This document shows positions 33,978-43,152 of a stretch of DNA of 64,000 bases, in pieces. Each line of letters opens with the position of its first letter. Position 1 is the first letter of the stretch. Under the pieces are notes generated by a model, which was not told the DNA's origin, ran no database searches, and saw only the letters and a program-made list of their open reading frames with translations. Made by a program: the position numbers and the translations under genes. This stretch comes from Bacillota bacterium. Lineage in GTDB: Bacteria > Bacillota > Clostridia > Saccharofermentanales > Fastidiosipilaceae. Location of the stretch: the NCBI GenBank assembly GCA_030057555.1, contig JASGUU010000020.1, forward strand, positions 69,286 to 133,285, given 5' to 3'.

Positions 33978-35141
33978 GTGGAACTCGACAGCCGCAACAC
34001 CCGGCGCATCCTCCTCATCATCGCCTTTGCGGTGCTGCTTTTCCTCGCTGTCCAGAACATCGCCGCCATTCTACGCTTCATCGCCTGGATTCTCGGCATC
34101 ATAAGTCCCCTGCTGGTCGGGGCTGCCATGGCCTTTGTCATCAACGTTCCGATGACCGCCATTGAGCGGCGCTTCTTCGGCAGCCCCTGGAAACGCTGCG
34201 ATGGTTTCCGTCGCCGCGGCGGCCGCCCCGCTGCGATGCTGATCACGCTGCTTCTGATTCTGGCGGCAATAGGCGGGCTCTTTTTCCTCGTCATCCCGGA
34301 AATTGCCCGCTCCATCGCCTCCCTGGCCGAACGCCTGCCCTTCTTTATCCGCGAAGTGCAGGTTGCCGTCAGAAAACTCAGCCACGACATCCCGGCGCTG
34401 GGTGAGATTCTTCAGGAGTCGGACCTGGATCTCAACAAGCTCGGCGGCGGCCTGACGAAATGGCTGACCGATGCCTCCGGTCAGATCGCCTCGATGGCGG
34501 TCAGCATCACCGGCCGCATTGTCGGCATCATCTTCGACCTCTTCATGTCGCTGATCTTCGCGCTTTACATCCTGTCACGCAAAGAACGCCTCGGCGAACA
34601 GGCGCGTTCCCTCCTCTATGCCTTCCTGCCCGAAGCCAGAGCCGACCGCATCGTCACACTGACCTCACTGGTGGCCGATTCCTTCGCCAACTTTCTGACA
34701 GGACAGGTCACCGAGGCCTTTATCCTCGCCGTGCTGATGTTCATCACCAACTCTCTCTTCCGCTTCCCCTACGCCCTGATGATCTCCGTGCTCGTCGGGA
34801 CCCTGAACCTCATTCCCATCTTCGGTGCTGTTATTGGCGCCATCATCGGAGCCGTCCTCGTCCTGATCGAATCGCCGATGCTCGCCATCGCCTTTCTCAT
34901 CGTCAACATCACCGTCCAGCAGTTCGAGAACAACGTGATCTACCCGCGCACGGTGGGCAGGCAGGTCGGACTGCCGGCGATGTGGGTGCTGGCCGCGACC
35001 GTTGTCGGCGGTGCCGTCGGTGGCGTGGCGGGTATTCTGCTCGCCATCCCTCTGCTCTCGGTGCTCTACGTCCTCACGAGCCATCAGGTGCACGAACGCC
35101 TGAAACGGCGGCGCATACCGCGCTTCAAGATCGACCGCTGA
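33978..35141 (+). CDS. AI-2E family transporter (PF01594-type)
   Basis: A 387-residue polytopic protein with about eight helices and the typical central loop (LPFFIREVQVAVRKLSHDIPAL) and signature GTLNLIPIFGAVIGAIIGAV. Members export small molecules, ions or quorum signals; the substrate here is unknown. Start GTG 33978 lies 30 bp past the amidase stop. A bidirectional terminator follows. Often such genes are near wall genes, but no specific link is proven. Confidence 0.9.
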   Translation: MELDSRNTRRILLIIAFAVLLFLAVQNIAAILRFIAWILGIISPLLVGAAMAFVINVPMTAIERRFFGSPWKRCDGFRRRGGRPAAMLITLLLILAAIGGLFFLVIPEIARSIASLAERLPFFIREVQVAVRKLSHDIPALGEILQESDLDLNKLGGGLTKWLTDASGQIASMAVSITGRIVGIIFDLFMSLIFALYILSRKERLGEQARSLLYAFLPEARADRIVTLTSLVADSFANFLTGQVTEAFILAVLMFITNSLFRFPYALMISVLVGTLNLIPIFGAVIGAIIGAVLVLIESPMLAIAFLIVNITVQQFENNVIYPRTVGRQVGLPAMWVLAATVVGGAVGGVAGILLAIPLLSVLYVLTSHQVHERLKRRRIPRFKIDR

Positions 35142-35145
35142 AGCA

Positions 35146-35180
35146 AAAGGGCCCTCCGCATGAGAAGGGCCCTTTCCTTT
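35146..35180. terminator. Bidirectional terminator between convergent genes
   Basis: A perfect 10-bp stem (AAAGGGCCCT / AGGGCCCTTT) with a 10-nt loop and A/T-rich flanks on both sides lies between the AI-2E gene and the alpha-mannosidase gene. Confidence 0.85.
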
Positions 35181-35195
35181 CGCTGATCGCCGGAC

Positions 35196-38144
35196 TCAGC
35201 TGTCTGCCGGCCGGAGATCGAAGATTGCCGTCTCGCCGACCGCCAGTGTCCGGCCCGCTGCATCCGTCACTCTGATGCCGGGCTGATGGAGGGTCCGGCA
35301 GCGGTAGACAGCCATGCCTCGAGGTATTTCGGCAAAGGAGACCTCTGTCTCCGCGAGCCCTTCGTTGGTCAGAATCAGGCGCATCCCGCCCGCCGGCAGG
35401 CGTTCCAGCGTCGTCAGGCTGGCCGAGCCGGGGTCGAGGCCGAGCAGCCCGGCCCGTGCGGCCTGGGTTCCGGCATGCAGACTGTTCGACCAGGCGCGCA
35501 GCGGCTGGAGAAAACGGAGCGAACTCGCCTTCAGGGCGGCTGGATCGCCGTCACAGAGGGAGACGCGCAGGCGGAAACGATTCTTCCCGCGCTCCGGATC
35601 CGGATCCGGGCTGGTGCTGGCATGCAGGAGATTGAGCAGCAGGCCTTCGCGGCGGATGCGATAGCCGTAGCTGTTGGCATTCGTGAAGACCACGGCACGG
35701 TCGCCCCGGAGGGCGGCCATATAGCTCGAGGCGGGGCAGTCGAGCTCGGCCGGACCGCGGCTGATGGAGCCGCCGGGGATGTCATTTCGCCAGCTGTCGG
35801 CTCCCACCGGCAGATACCAGGCGAGCAGCGGCACCGGCCGGCCCGCCTCCGTGCGCTCCTGCCAGTCGACGTCGAGGTCGACATCGAATCCGTCTGCATC
35901 CTGATCGAGACAAACAGTTGTCGTGACAGTCGAGGGGCCGAAATGCTGCTTCATCCGGAATCCCTGGCGCAGCTCGCCGCACTCGAAATGGGGCTCGATC
36001 ACTTCGGTCAGATCGGCGGCGGCGGCACCCGTGTGGCGGCCGATCACCCAGCCGCTCGAGGTTTTCGCCTCGGTCTCGATGCGCCGCAGCCCGCCGCGTT
36101 CGCCGGCACTTACGCGCTCCTCGTTCGTTGTCTTGTCCAGCAGACTCAGGAGCGCACCATCCGTGATGCTGAATGTGGCCCGCAGCCTGTCGTTTTCCAG
36201 CACGATATCCTCATAGGGATGATGCGAGCGGATCGGGTTCTGGTAGTAGACGGGGATCTTCTCCATCGGGGCCTCGTCGAGAACCAGACTGGCATAGCCG
36301 AGAGCGGGCACGGTCAGACGCACGAGCAGGCGCACATACTGGTGATCCCAGTAGCGTACCAGCTGCCGGTCCAGCAGCTGGCAGGGCAGCAGACTCCCCT
36401 CATCATCACGCACGCGGATCAGACGCAGATCACCGGGCCAGTCCCAGAGCTGGAGTTCCAGCGTCTCCGTACGCTCCCGGGGCAGCTGGTTGTGTACCTG
36501 CCAGACACGCACCAGGCCGGAGCCGCGCTCCGTCTGCGTCGCCGTGTTCAGCACGCCGAGACCGAAGCCGGGACCGGCGCCCGGCGACTGCGCCATCGCC
36601 TCCGACTGGGTGCTCAGCTGCGGGATCTCCCGCCGCTCGGGAATGACACGCCGGACGAGTTCCTCCGTGTCGATCGAACGCCCGATGTCACCGAGGGAGG
36701 CGAAGAGACGGCTGCCCGTCGCCGCGGCTACCTCCTGCAGATTGCCCAGGGCATGCTCGCGGCTCTCGCGGGTGTTCGAGCCGGTGATGATGTCATGAAA
36801 ATGCATCAGCAGGAGCTTCCGGACGGCCTCGTCCGGAATCGGAATGCGCCCCGTCCGCGGCGCCAGAGCATCCCAGACACGGGCCTCGTAGAGAGAGCGT
36901 TCGCCGCGGCGGTTCGCGGCCTTCACCCGTGACTGCGAAGTGTAGCAGCCGGTAAAGATGAAGTTGAGCTCGCGCTCGACCAGGGGCAGTCGCTCCCGGA
37001 CGCTCTCCGCCGCCTCGTAGAATTCGCTGTAGCGGCCGAAGCGCAGCCGTGGCCAGAGCGGCCAGTCCATCATGGTCCGGGCCATGGTCAGATCGCGGCG
37101 GGTGGCGCCGCCGCCGTGGTTGCCGACGCCGTAGACGATGAGACCCATGGCGAGGCCGCCCGAACGGCGCACGATATCCGGCAGGCCGATGCCGATGTGC
37201 GGCGTGATCGCCGCGTTGTACCAGTAGGGCTCGCGGTAGACGAGAACTTCGTCGCCGGGTTCCGAGCGCCAGCGGTAGAGGACATGGTCGCCGTCCACAG
37301 CGCGGCAGTGATACATCCAGGGCAGTTCACCGAGGCGGTTGAGATGGGGCATCCGGCGGGAATGGCCGAAGGTGTCCGGCTGAAAGTCCAGTTTCAGAGT
37401 GGCGGCCGGAACGCCCCAGGTTCCGGTCATGTAGCGCCGCGCCTGGGCCAGATGGTCCAGCAGCGACGCCGTCGAAGGCATGTTGCGGTCCGTCTCGACC
37501 CAGTTGGTAGCCGTGACCTCCCAGCGGCCCTCGCGGATCCGCGCCTCCATCTCGGGCTTCAGTTCCGGGGCATACTGCTCCACAATGTGATAGACCGATG
37601 CCTGTGACTGGGCGAAATGGTAGTCCGGATCCTCCTCCAGCAGATCGAGCATGGTGCGCACCGTCGCGATAACCGCGGCGACGGTTTCATCCATGCCCCA
37701 CATCCAGTTCATGTCGAGATGGGCATGTCCGACCAGAATCAGTTCCGGCCTCCGGGCGGCATCTCGAAGCTCCGCGAGACAGCCTTCCGCCCCGGCACAG
37801 ACACTGTCCGTCAGCACCCCCTCGGCAGCCATGGCGGCTTCGAGAAGATCGAGCGCCCGGGCCAGCGGCTCGAGTGACAGGCCATGATCGATTTCCGCGA
37901 GATTGAGCAGGTACTGCAGCTCGCTCAGGATGCGCAGATTCCAGAGGCTCGCGGTTTTGAGGCCGAACTGCTCCTCGTGGGGCATACCGAAGCTTTCTTC
38001 GTAGCGGAAGCGGCGCCTCCAGCCCGGCGTCTGGCGCTGCAGACCATCGAGTCTCGCGGTCAGCCCGGCATGCAGCCGCGCATCCGGGTGCGGCCCGCCG
38101 CAGACAGGCAGCTCATAGATCCTGGTATTCCCTGTTACGTTCAT
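35196..38144 (-). CDS. Alpha-mannosidase, glycoside hydrolase family 38
   Basis: A 982-residue enzyme that releases mannose from alpha-mannosides. The GH38 N-terminal catalytic domain shows HAHLDMNWMW at ~140-149 (zinc ligands) and QPDTFGHS at ~255-262, with Asp257 the likely nucleophile. The mid-region MHFHDIITGSNTRESREHAL carries a further zinc His. Beta-rich C-terminal domains follow. No signal peptide, so it acts in the cytosol on imported oligosaccharides. ATG 38144 has GAGGGAGAA upstream. It is divergent from a flavin reductase-like gene and ~1 kb from a sugar ABC transporter, suggesting a mannoside-use locus. Confidence 0.94.
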   Translation of the reverse strand: MNVTGNTRIYELPVCGGPHPDARLHAGLTARLDGLQRQTPGWRRRFRYEESFGMPHEEQFGLKTASLWNLRILSELQYLLNLAEIDHGLSLEPLARALDLLEAAMAAEGVLTDSVCAGAEGCLAELRDAARRPELILVGHAHLDMNWMWGMDETVAAVIATVRTMLDLLEEDPDYHFAQSQASVYHIVEQYAPELKPEMEARIREGRWEVTATNWVETDRNMPSTASLLDHLAQARRYMTGTWGVPAATLKLDFQPDTFGHSRRMPHLNRLGELPWMYHCRAVDGDHVLYRWRSEPGDEVLVYREPYWYNAAITPHIGIGLPDIVRRSGGLAMGLIVYGVGNHGGGATRRDLTMARTMMDWPLWPRLRFGRYSEFYEAAESVRERLPLVERELNFIFTGCYTSQSRVKAANRRGERSLYEARVWDALAPRTGRIPIPDEAVRKLLLMHFHDIITGSNTRESREHALGNLQEVAAATGSRLFASLGDIGRSIDTEELVRRVIPERREIPQLSTQSEAMAQSPGAGPGFGLGVLNTATQTERGSGLVRVWQVHNQLPRERTETLELQLWDWPGDLRLIRVRDDEGSLLPCQLLDRQLVRYWDHQYVRLLVRLTVPALGYASLVLDEAPMEKIPVYYQNPIRSHHPYEDIVLENDRLRATFSITDGALLSLLDKTTNEERVSAGERGGLRRIETEAKTSSGWVIGRHTGAAAADLTEVIEPHFECGELRQGFRMKQHFGPSTVTTTVCLDQDADGFDVDLDVDWQERTEAGRPVPLLAWYLPVGADSWRNDIPGGSISRGPAELDCPASSYMAALRGDRAVVFTNANSYGYRIRREGLLLNLLHASTSPDPDPERGKNRFRLRVSLCDGDPAALKASSLRFLQPLRAWSNSLHAGTQAARAGLLGLDPGSASLTTLERLPAGGMRLILTNEGLAETEVSFAEIPRGMAVYRCRTLHQPGIRVTDAAGRTLAVGETAIFDLRPADS

Positions 38145-38199
38145 CCCTTCTCCCTCATTTCCATGCCTCACCGACTGTTAGCATGACAGCGGCGCACGA

Positions 38200-38215
38200 A
38201 CTTTGCAAACAAAGT
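38200..38215. promoter_or_regulatory. Inverted repeat ACTTTG-N4-CAAAGT, putative operator
   Basis: A perfect 6-bp inverted repeat with a 4-nt spacer lies in the AT-rich divergent region (TATAAAAAGTATAAC adjacent) between the mannosidase and the flavin reductase-like gene. Its form is that of a small-dyad operator; the cognate regulator is not in this window. Confidence 0.4.
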
Positions 38216-38325
38216 ATAAAAAGTATAACAAAGGTCGGCCCGGCGCTGCCGAACAGGTGTAGGATGAAACACGACGAGGCTCCCATCCGCCGGATTACCG
38301 GTCCCAAGATTCTGGAGGTCATAAT

Positions 38326-38868
38326 ATGCAGATTCAGTTCGAAAACTTCGCCCGGGCTTACTACGACGTGTTTGCCCTCTTCAACCAGCGCTGGGCTCTG
38401 TGCACAGCCGGCACACCGGAGGAATTCAACACCATGACCATCGGCTGGGGCTCCATGGGAACCATCTGGGGACCGGCCGGGCAGGGGCGCTCCATCCTGA
38501 CCGTCTATCTGCGCGAGCAGCGCTACACTACCGAAATACTGCAGAGGCACGAACGCTTCACAGTTTCCTTCTTTCCTGAGGAGTACCGCCGCGACCTGAG
38601 CCTCCTCGGCACGAAATCCGGACGTGACGAACCCGACAAAATCGCGCTCACCAGACTGACTCCCCGGCCCCTGGGTAACGCCGTCGGCTTCGCGGAGGCC
38701 GAGCTGACCTTTGTCTGCAGGAAAATCTACCGTCATAAGATGACCCTGGACGAGCTGCCGGACTTCGCCCGTGACACGTTCTATCCCACCGGCAACCTGC
38801 ATTACCTTTATATGGGTGAGATTGAGGACGCCTTCGGGACAGCAGCCGGCGGACAGACCGGGGCATAG
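38326..38868 (+). CDS. Flavin reductase-like, FMN-binding split-barrel protein
   Basis: A 180-residue protein with the flavin reductase fold: FNTMTIGWGSMG near residue 35, VYLREQRYTTEIL and FTVSFFPEEYR in the middle, and TFYPTGNLHYLYMGEI near the end. It probably binds FMN and acts as a small oxidoreductase. GGAGG is spaced 8 nt from the ATG. Its partner is unknown, and a link to mannoside use is not evident. Confidence 0.83.
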   Translation: MQIQFENFARAYYDVFALFNQRWALCTAGTPEEFNTMTIGWGSMGTIWGPAGQGRSILTVYLREQRYTTEILQRHERFTVSFFPEEYRRDLSLLGTKSGRDEPDKIALTRLTPRPLGNAVGFAEAELTFVCRKIYRHKMTLDELPDFARDTFYPTGNLHYLYMGEIEDAFGTAAGGQTGA

Positions 38869-39117
38869 CGGCAGGCACTCCGGCGCAGCACGGAGGCGGC
38901 GGAGCATTCTGACTGCCCAAATCTGCCTGCTGCGAGAGCCCGTGCCTCCATGCGGCCAAAACCGTTTTCGCACCCTGTCATTCAGGGCGTGCTCTCCGGC
39001 GCCCATATTTCGTTCGGAATCCTTCCTAAATATGCTAAGCTTATGTTAGATGCCCGCTGTTCCCTGTGGCATTGAGCCCTATTTGCGATTTGCAGAAGCT
39101 GCAGAAGGATGTGGACG

Positions 39118-40098
39118 ATGGCAAAACAATGGAAAGCCCGGAGAGAGAGTCGGGAGATCACCGTGACGAACTCTGCCGGCGAGACAGTGGTGCTCGGACG
39201 CCGGAGGCGCTCTTTGCGTACCTTCATCCCCTTCTATGTGATGCTGGTCATCCCGGTCGTCTGGTACCTTGTCTTTCATTATTATCCGATGACGGGTCTG
39301 CTGATTGCCTTTCAGAAATACAGTTTCAAGGGAGGCTTCTACCGCAACCCCTGGGTGGGTCTGCGCTATTTCCGCGACTTTCTCGGCGACCCCGTCTTCT
39401 GGTCACTGATCCGCAACACCCTGGTCATCAGCATCTCGAAGCTGATCTTCGCCTTCCCGGCACCGATCATCCTCGCCCTGATGCTGAACGAGGTAAACGT
39501 ACCCTGGTACAAGCGCACCATTCAGACCGTGTCCTATCTGCCGCACTTCGTCTCCTGGGCCGTCGTCGCCGCCCTGATTCATAAGTTCTTCGGCCTCTAC
39601 AACGGTCTCTTCAACGACCTGCGCATCGCGAACGGCGAAGCGCCCTATTTCTACCTCGGCGATCGCAATCTCTTCCTGCCCTTCGTTGTCCTCAGCGACA
39701 TCTGGAAGGGGGTCGGCTTCGGCTCGATTGTCTACCTCGCCGCCCTCTCCGGCGTCGACCCCGCCCTTTACGAGGCGGCAACCATCGACGGCGCCAACGG
39801 CCGTCAGCGCATGTGGCATATCACCCTGCCGTCCATCGCCCCGACCATCGGCATCATGCTGCTGATGAACATCGGCGGTCTCTTCGGCGCCAACATGGAG
39901 CAGATCCTGCTGCTGCAGACGCCGGCCACCTTCGATATCTCGGAAGTGCTCGACACCTACATTCTGAAGCGCGGCATCATGATGAATCAGCCCGACTATG
40001 CGGCGGCGGTCACCATCTTCCGCTCGACGATCAGTCTGGGCCTCGTCGCCGCCGTGAACACAATCTCGAAGAAGCTCTCGGGCATCTCGCTCTGGTAG
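39118..40098 (+). CDS. Sugar ABC transporter permease (LplB type)
   Basis: A 326-residue permease with six helices and the coupling-loop motif EAATIDGANGRQRMWHITLP near 225. The LplB-type N-terminal RTFIPFYVMLVIPVVWYLVFHYYP-like stretch is present. I prefer ATG 39118 to ATG 39109 since AGAAGGA lies 8-9 nt upstream. It is first in a permease-permease-binding protein operon that lacks its own ATPase, as usual for this type, which shares an MsmX-like ATPase. The adjacent alpha-mannosidase suggests a mannoside as substrate. Confidence 0.92.
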   Translation: MAKQWKARRESREITVTNSAGETVVLGRRRRSLRTFIPFYVMLVIPVVWYLVFHYYPMTGLLIAFQKYSFKGGFYRNPWVGLRYFRDFLGDPVFWSLIRNTLVISISKLIFAFPAPIILALMLNEVNVPWYKRTIQTVSYLPHFVSWAVVAALIHKFFGLYNGLFNDLRIANGEAPYFYLGDRNLFLPFVVLSDIWKGVGFGSIVYLAALSGVDPALYEAATIDGANGRQRMWHITLPSIAPTIGIMLLMNIGGLFGANMEQILLLQTPATFDISEVLDTYILKRGIMMNQPDYAAAVTIFRSTISLGLVAAVNTISKKLSGISLW

Positions 40099-40136
40099 CG
40101 ACGAGCCGCAAAGCACCGTGAGGGAAGGACAGTAAA

Positions 40137-41069
40137 ATGAGTTCTGGAGTATCAGGCCACAGCTATCTGAAAAAGAGTCGCGGTTACTATGTCATTCAGG
40201 CGATCAACTATACGCTGCTGCTCGGGCTCGGATTAATTACTCTCTACCCGTTCTGGTACGCCTTTGTGCTCGCCTTCAACGATGGCAACGACGCGATGCG
40301 CGGGGGCATTTACATCTGGCCGCGTATCTTCTCGCTCGACAACTTCCAGGTCGCCTTCCGCAACCGCCTGATCCGCCCGGCCTTTACCATCTCAATTTCG
40401 CGTACCGCGCTCGCCATTATCATCGGTGTCACGATGCAGGCGATGATGGCCTACGCACTGACCAAGCGTGATCTGCCGGGGCGCAGCGGCATCATCTTCT
40501 TTTTCTACTTCACCACCCTCTTCGGCGGTGGTCTCGCACCTACCTATATCCTCTATCGACAGATCGGCCTGCTGAATAATTTCTGGGTCTATGTCATTCC
40601 CGGCATCTTCAGCTTCTTCAATGCGATCATTCTGCGCACGGCCTTCTACTCGGTTCCCGACTCGCTCTCGGAGTCGGCCCGCATCGACGGCGCCTCGGAA
40701 TTCCGCATTTTCTTCCAGATCATTATTCCCCTCTCGCTGCCCACCATCGCGACCATCGCGCTCTTTATCGGCGTCGGCAACTGGAACGACTGGTTTACGG
40801 GCCAGTACTTCGTCCCCAATAAAAAGCTCTGGCCGGCGGCTACCCTGCTCAACGACCTGATGAACACATTCCAGCAGTCAGCCACGGCGACCACCACCGG
40901 CGGCCAGGCGCAGGTCAACGAGGCGCTCGCCGGCGGTCAGGCGCGTGTGACCGCGGAATCGGTCAAGATGGCCTTCCTCGTCATTCTCACGATGCCCATT
41001 ATCGTGATTTACCCGTTCGTACAGAAATACTTCGTCAAGGGGGTGATGATCGGCTCGATTAAGGAATAA
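40137..41069 (+). CDS. Sugar ABC transporter permease (LplC/YtcP type)
   Basis: A 310-residue permease, six helices, with the coupling-loop motif SESARIDGASEFRIFFQIIIPL near 185. It forms a pair with the upstream LplB-type permease, 38 bp away, with AGGGAAGGA before the ATG. It ends about 65 bp before the binding-protein gene. The loop holds an unusual AGGQA-type repeat region (ATTTGGQAQVNEALAGGQARV) around residue 260. Confidence 0.92.
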   Translation: MSSGVSGHSYLKKSRGYYVIQAINYTLLLGLGLITLYPFWYAFVLAFNDGNDAMRGGIYIWPRIFSLDNFQVAFRNRLIRPAFTISISRTALAIIIGVTMQAMMAYALTKRDLPGRSGIIFFFYFTTLFGGGLAPTYILYRQIGLLNNFWVYVIPGIFSFFNAIILRTAFYSVPDSLSESARIDGASEFRIFFQIIIPLSLPTIATIALFIGVGNWNDWFTGQYFVPNKKLWPAATLLNDLMNTFQQSATATTTGGQAQVNEALAGGQARVTAESVKMAFLVILTMPIIVIYPFVQKYFVKGVMIGSIKE

Positions 41070-41135
41070 GAATCAAGCAGAAATAACACAGGACATGACG
41101 CCCTGCAAAGGGCGCAAACAAGGAGGTTAGGTAGT

Positions 41136-43064
41136 TTGAAGAAAAGAATATCCTTTATCGCGGCCGTACTGGCCGTAGTGATGCTTCTCGCCGCCTGCGG
41201 AGGAACGGCTGCCACGACGGCTGCGCCGACCACGGCCGCACCGAAGACAGAAGCGCCCGAGACGGAAGCACCGAAAACGGAGAAGCCCGAAACCGAGGCG
41301 CCGGAGACCGATGCTCCCGAGACCGAGGCACCGGAGACCGAAGCGCCTGAAACAGAGGCCCCGGAGACGGAAGCTCCCGAGACGGAAGCACCCGAAACCG
41401 AGGCGCCGGAGACGGAAGCTCCCGAGACGGAAGCGCCCGAAACCGAGGCGCCGGAAACGGAAGGCCCGGAGATCAGCGCCGATGCACCGACTGCAGTCGT
41501 CCCCTACGAGACCGTGGAAAGCTACGATGATGTGAAGACCTACTCCTTCCTCATGTGCTGGAACGGTGGCGCAGGCGCCTTCCCCTTCGGCTTCAACGAT
41601 GGCGCGATCGCCAAGGCGCTCGAGGAGCGTACCGGCGTCCGTCTCGAGGCCGAAACCATCGTCTCCTCCGAGCGTGAGAAGCTGGCTCAGGTCTTCATGA
41701 GCGGCATCGTGCCGGATATCACCAACGCACCGCACTGGAGCACCAACCCCGGCGGCGAGGGCGAACTGATCAAGAACGCGGCGATCGACGGTCTGCTGCT
41801 GAACCTGGTCGGCCTCTACGAGCGCTTCCCGAACATCGTCCGTTCGATGACCGAAGGCGTCTCCTCCGTCTACCTCGCACGTGACCTCGAGCACCCCGAC
41901 TACGAAGGCGCCCGCTATGTCATCCCGACTCAGACACCCCGCACCGATGCCGACGTCCAGAACTGGGCCTATGGTATCTTCGTGCGCAAGGACATCCTCG
42001 AGGATCTCGGCTACGAGCCTGCTGACATCAATACGCAGGACAAGCTCTACACCTTCCTGACCGAGATCCGGGATGGCGGCTATGTCGACATCAACGATCG
42101 TCCCGTCATCCCCGCCGGTTCCTGGCACAACGGCTGGAGCTACAACAGCCTGATCAACGGCTTCTCCGATCTGAGCGCCACCGGCTGGTATGTCGATGAA
42201 GACGGCAAGGTCCAGAATGATATCTTCGCCGACTGGCAGGTTGACCGTCTGCTGTACATGCGCAAACTGGTCAATGAGGGTCTCTTCGACGTCGAGAGCC
42301 TGACCCACACCGACTCCGTCGCCCGCGAGAAGGCCTCCACCGGCCGCGTCGCGGTCATCACCGGTCACTATCCGCACGTGCGCGGCGCCTTCCAGGCCAA
42401 CCTCTATCTGACCAACCCCGAGATGGAATACGTCCCGGTTGGCCCGCTGCAGAACGACGAGGGCAAGATCCCGACGACCTGGAACCGCCACGGCCGCACC
42501 GGCTCGCCCGTCCTCTTCTTCAACGCCGACATCGAGGAGCCCGAGCGCGCTCTGAACATGGTCGACTTTATCAACTCCGATGAGGGCCTGCTGCTGTCGT
42601 CCTTCGGTATTGAGGGCACACACTACAACTTCGAGGACGGCATCCCCGTCCGCACCGAAGAGTGGGACAAGATCAGCAAGGAAGACCCCGAGCGCTACAA
42701 CCTCGAAGGCTTCGGCATCGGCGGCCAGTTCATCGGCGCCGACCCCTTCAAGGGCTGGGGTTGGGATGCCAGCTACATGGAAGATGGCTATGTCAACGCC
42801 CGCGAATTCGTTCCCATGCAGTTCTTCGATGGCAAGACCTTTGATGACCTCGCCCAGGAATGGGAAGGCCGCAAGGAGTACGACGAGCTGATGTCCACCA
42901 TCAACTGGGGCGATGACCAGAAGCGCGCGATCGCCGCGGAAAGCGACGAGGCCGCCATCGAGATCCTCGAGAACTATCGCAACCGCATGCTCGAGGCCGG
43001 CATGGAAGAGATGATCGCCTACATCCAGGCCGCCTACGACGAGGATCCCTCGATCATCTACTAA
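41136..43064 (+). CDS. Extracellular sugar-binding lipoprotein with pentapeptide-repeat stalk
   Basis: A 642-residue solute-binding lipoprotein for the LplB/LplC transporter. The start is TTG 41136 with AAGGAGG upstream. The lipobox is LAAC, followed by ~15 copies of a pentapeptide ETEAP (residues ~37-110) and the binding domain (LMCWNGGAGAFPFGFNDGAIAK and later domains typical of LipO-type proteins). The stalk probably holds the domain away from the membrane through the wall. Inside the stalk DNA a 45-bp unit is repeated almost exactly at 41361-41405 and 41406-41450. Confidence 0.92.
   Translation: MKKRISFIAAVLAVVMLLAACGGTAATTAAPTTAAPKTEAPETEAPKTEKPETEAPETDAPETEAPETEAPETEAPETEAPETEAPETEAPETEAPETEAPETEAPETEGPEISADAPTAVVPYETVESYDDVKTYSFLMCWNGGAGAFPFGFNDGAIAKALEERTGVRLEAETIVSSEREKLAQVFMSGIVPDITNAPHWSTNPGGEGELIKNAAIDGLLLNLVGLYERFPNIVRSMTEGVSSVYLARDLEHPDYEGARYVIPTQTPRTDADVQNWAYGIFVRKDILEDLGYEPADINTQDKLYTFLTEIRDGGYVDINDRPVIPAGSWHNGWSYNSLINGFSDLSATGWYVDEDGKVQNDIFADWQVDRLLYMRKLVNEGLFDVESLTHTDSVAREKASTGRVAVITGHYPHVRGAFQANLYLTNPEMEYVPVGPLQNDEGKIPTTWNRHGRTGSPVLFFNADIEEPERALNMVDFINSDEGLLLSSFGIEGTHYNFEDGIPVRTEEWDKISKEDPERYNLEGFGIGGQFIGADPFKGWGWDASYMEDGYVNAREFVPMQFFDGKTFDDLAQEWEGRKEYDELMSTINWGDDQKRAIAAESDEAAIEILENYRNRMLEAGMEEMIAYIQAAYDEDPSIIY
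41361..41450 (+). repeat. Two tandem 45-bp units within the lipoprotein stalk
   Basis: Two adjacent 45-bp copies differ by one third-position base (GCA/GCG) and encode three ETEAP pentads each. Other pentads around them differ at synonymous sites, so this pair is a recent expansion. Confidence 0.8.
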
Positions 43065-43097
43065 GTCTTAGCCTGAGCGGCCAAAAGCCGCACACGG

Positions 43098-43128
43098 AAA
43101 GGGCCGGTCATAGCGACCGGCCCTTTTG
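43098..43128. terminator. Bidirectional terminator between convergent genes
   Basis: A perfect 12-bp stem (AAAGGGCCGGTC / GACCGGCCCTTT) with a 5-nt loop, flanked by a T-run on the plus side. It lies between the sugar-binding lipoprotein gene and the oppF-type gene. Confidence 0.85.
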
Positions 43129-43152
43129 CCTGTGCCATTCATTGCGTTGACG

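Noticed and set aside
41247-41465. 15-bp periodic stretch as a CRISPR or satellite
   Set aside because: It is in frame within a lipoprotein gene and encodes ETEAP pentads.
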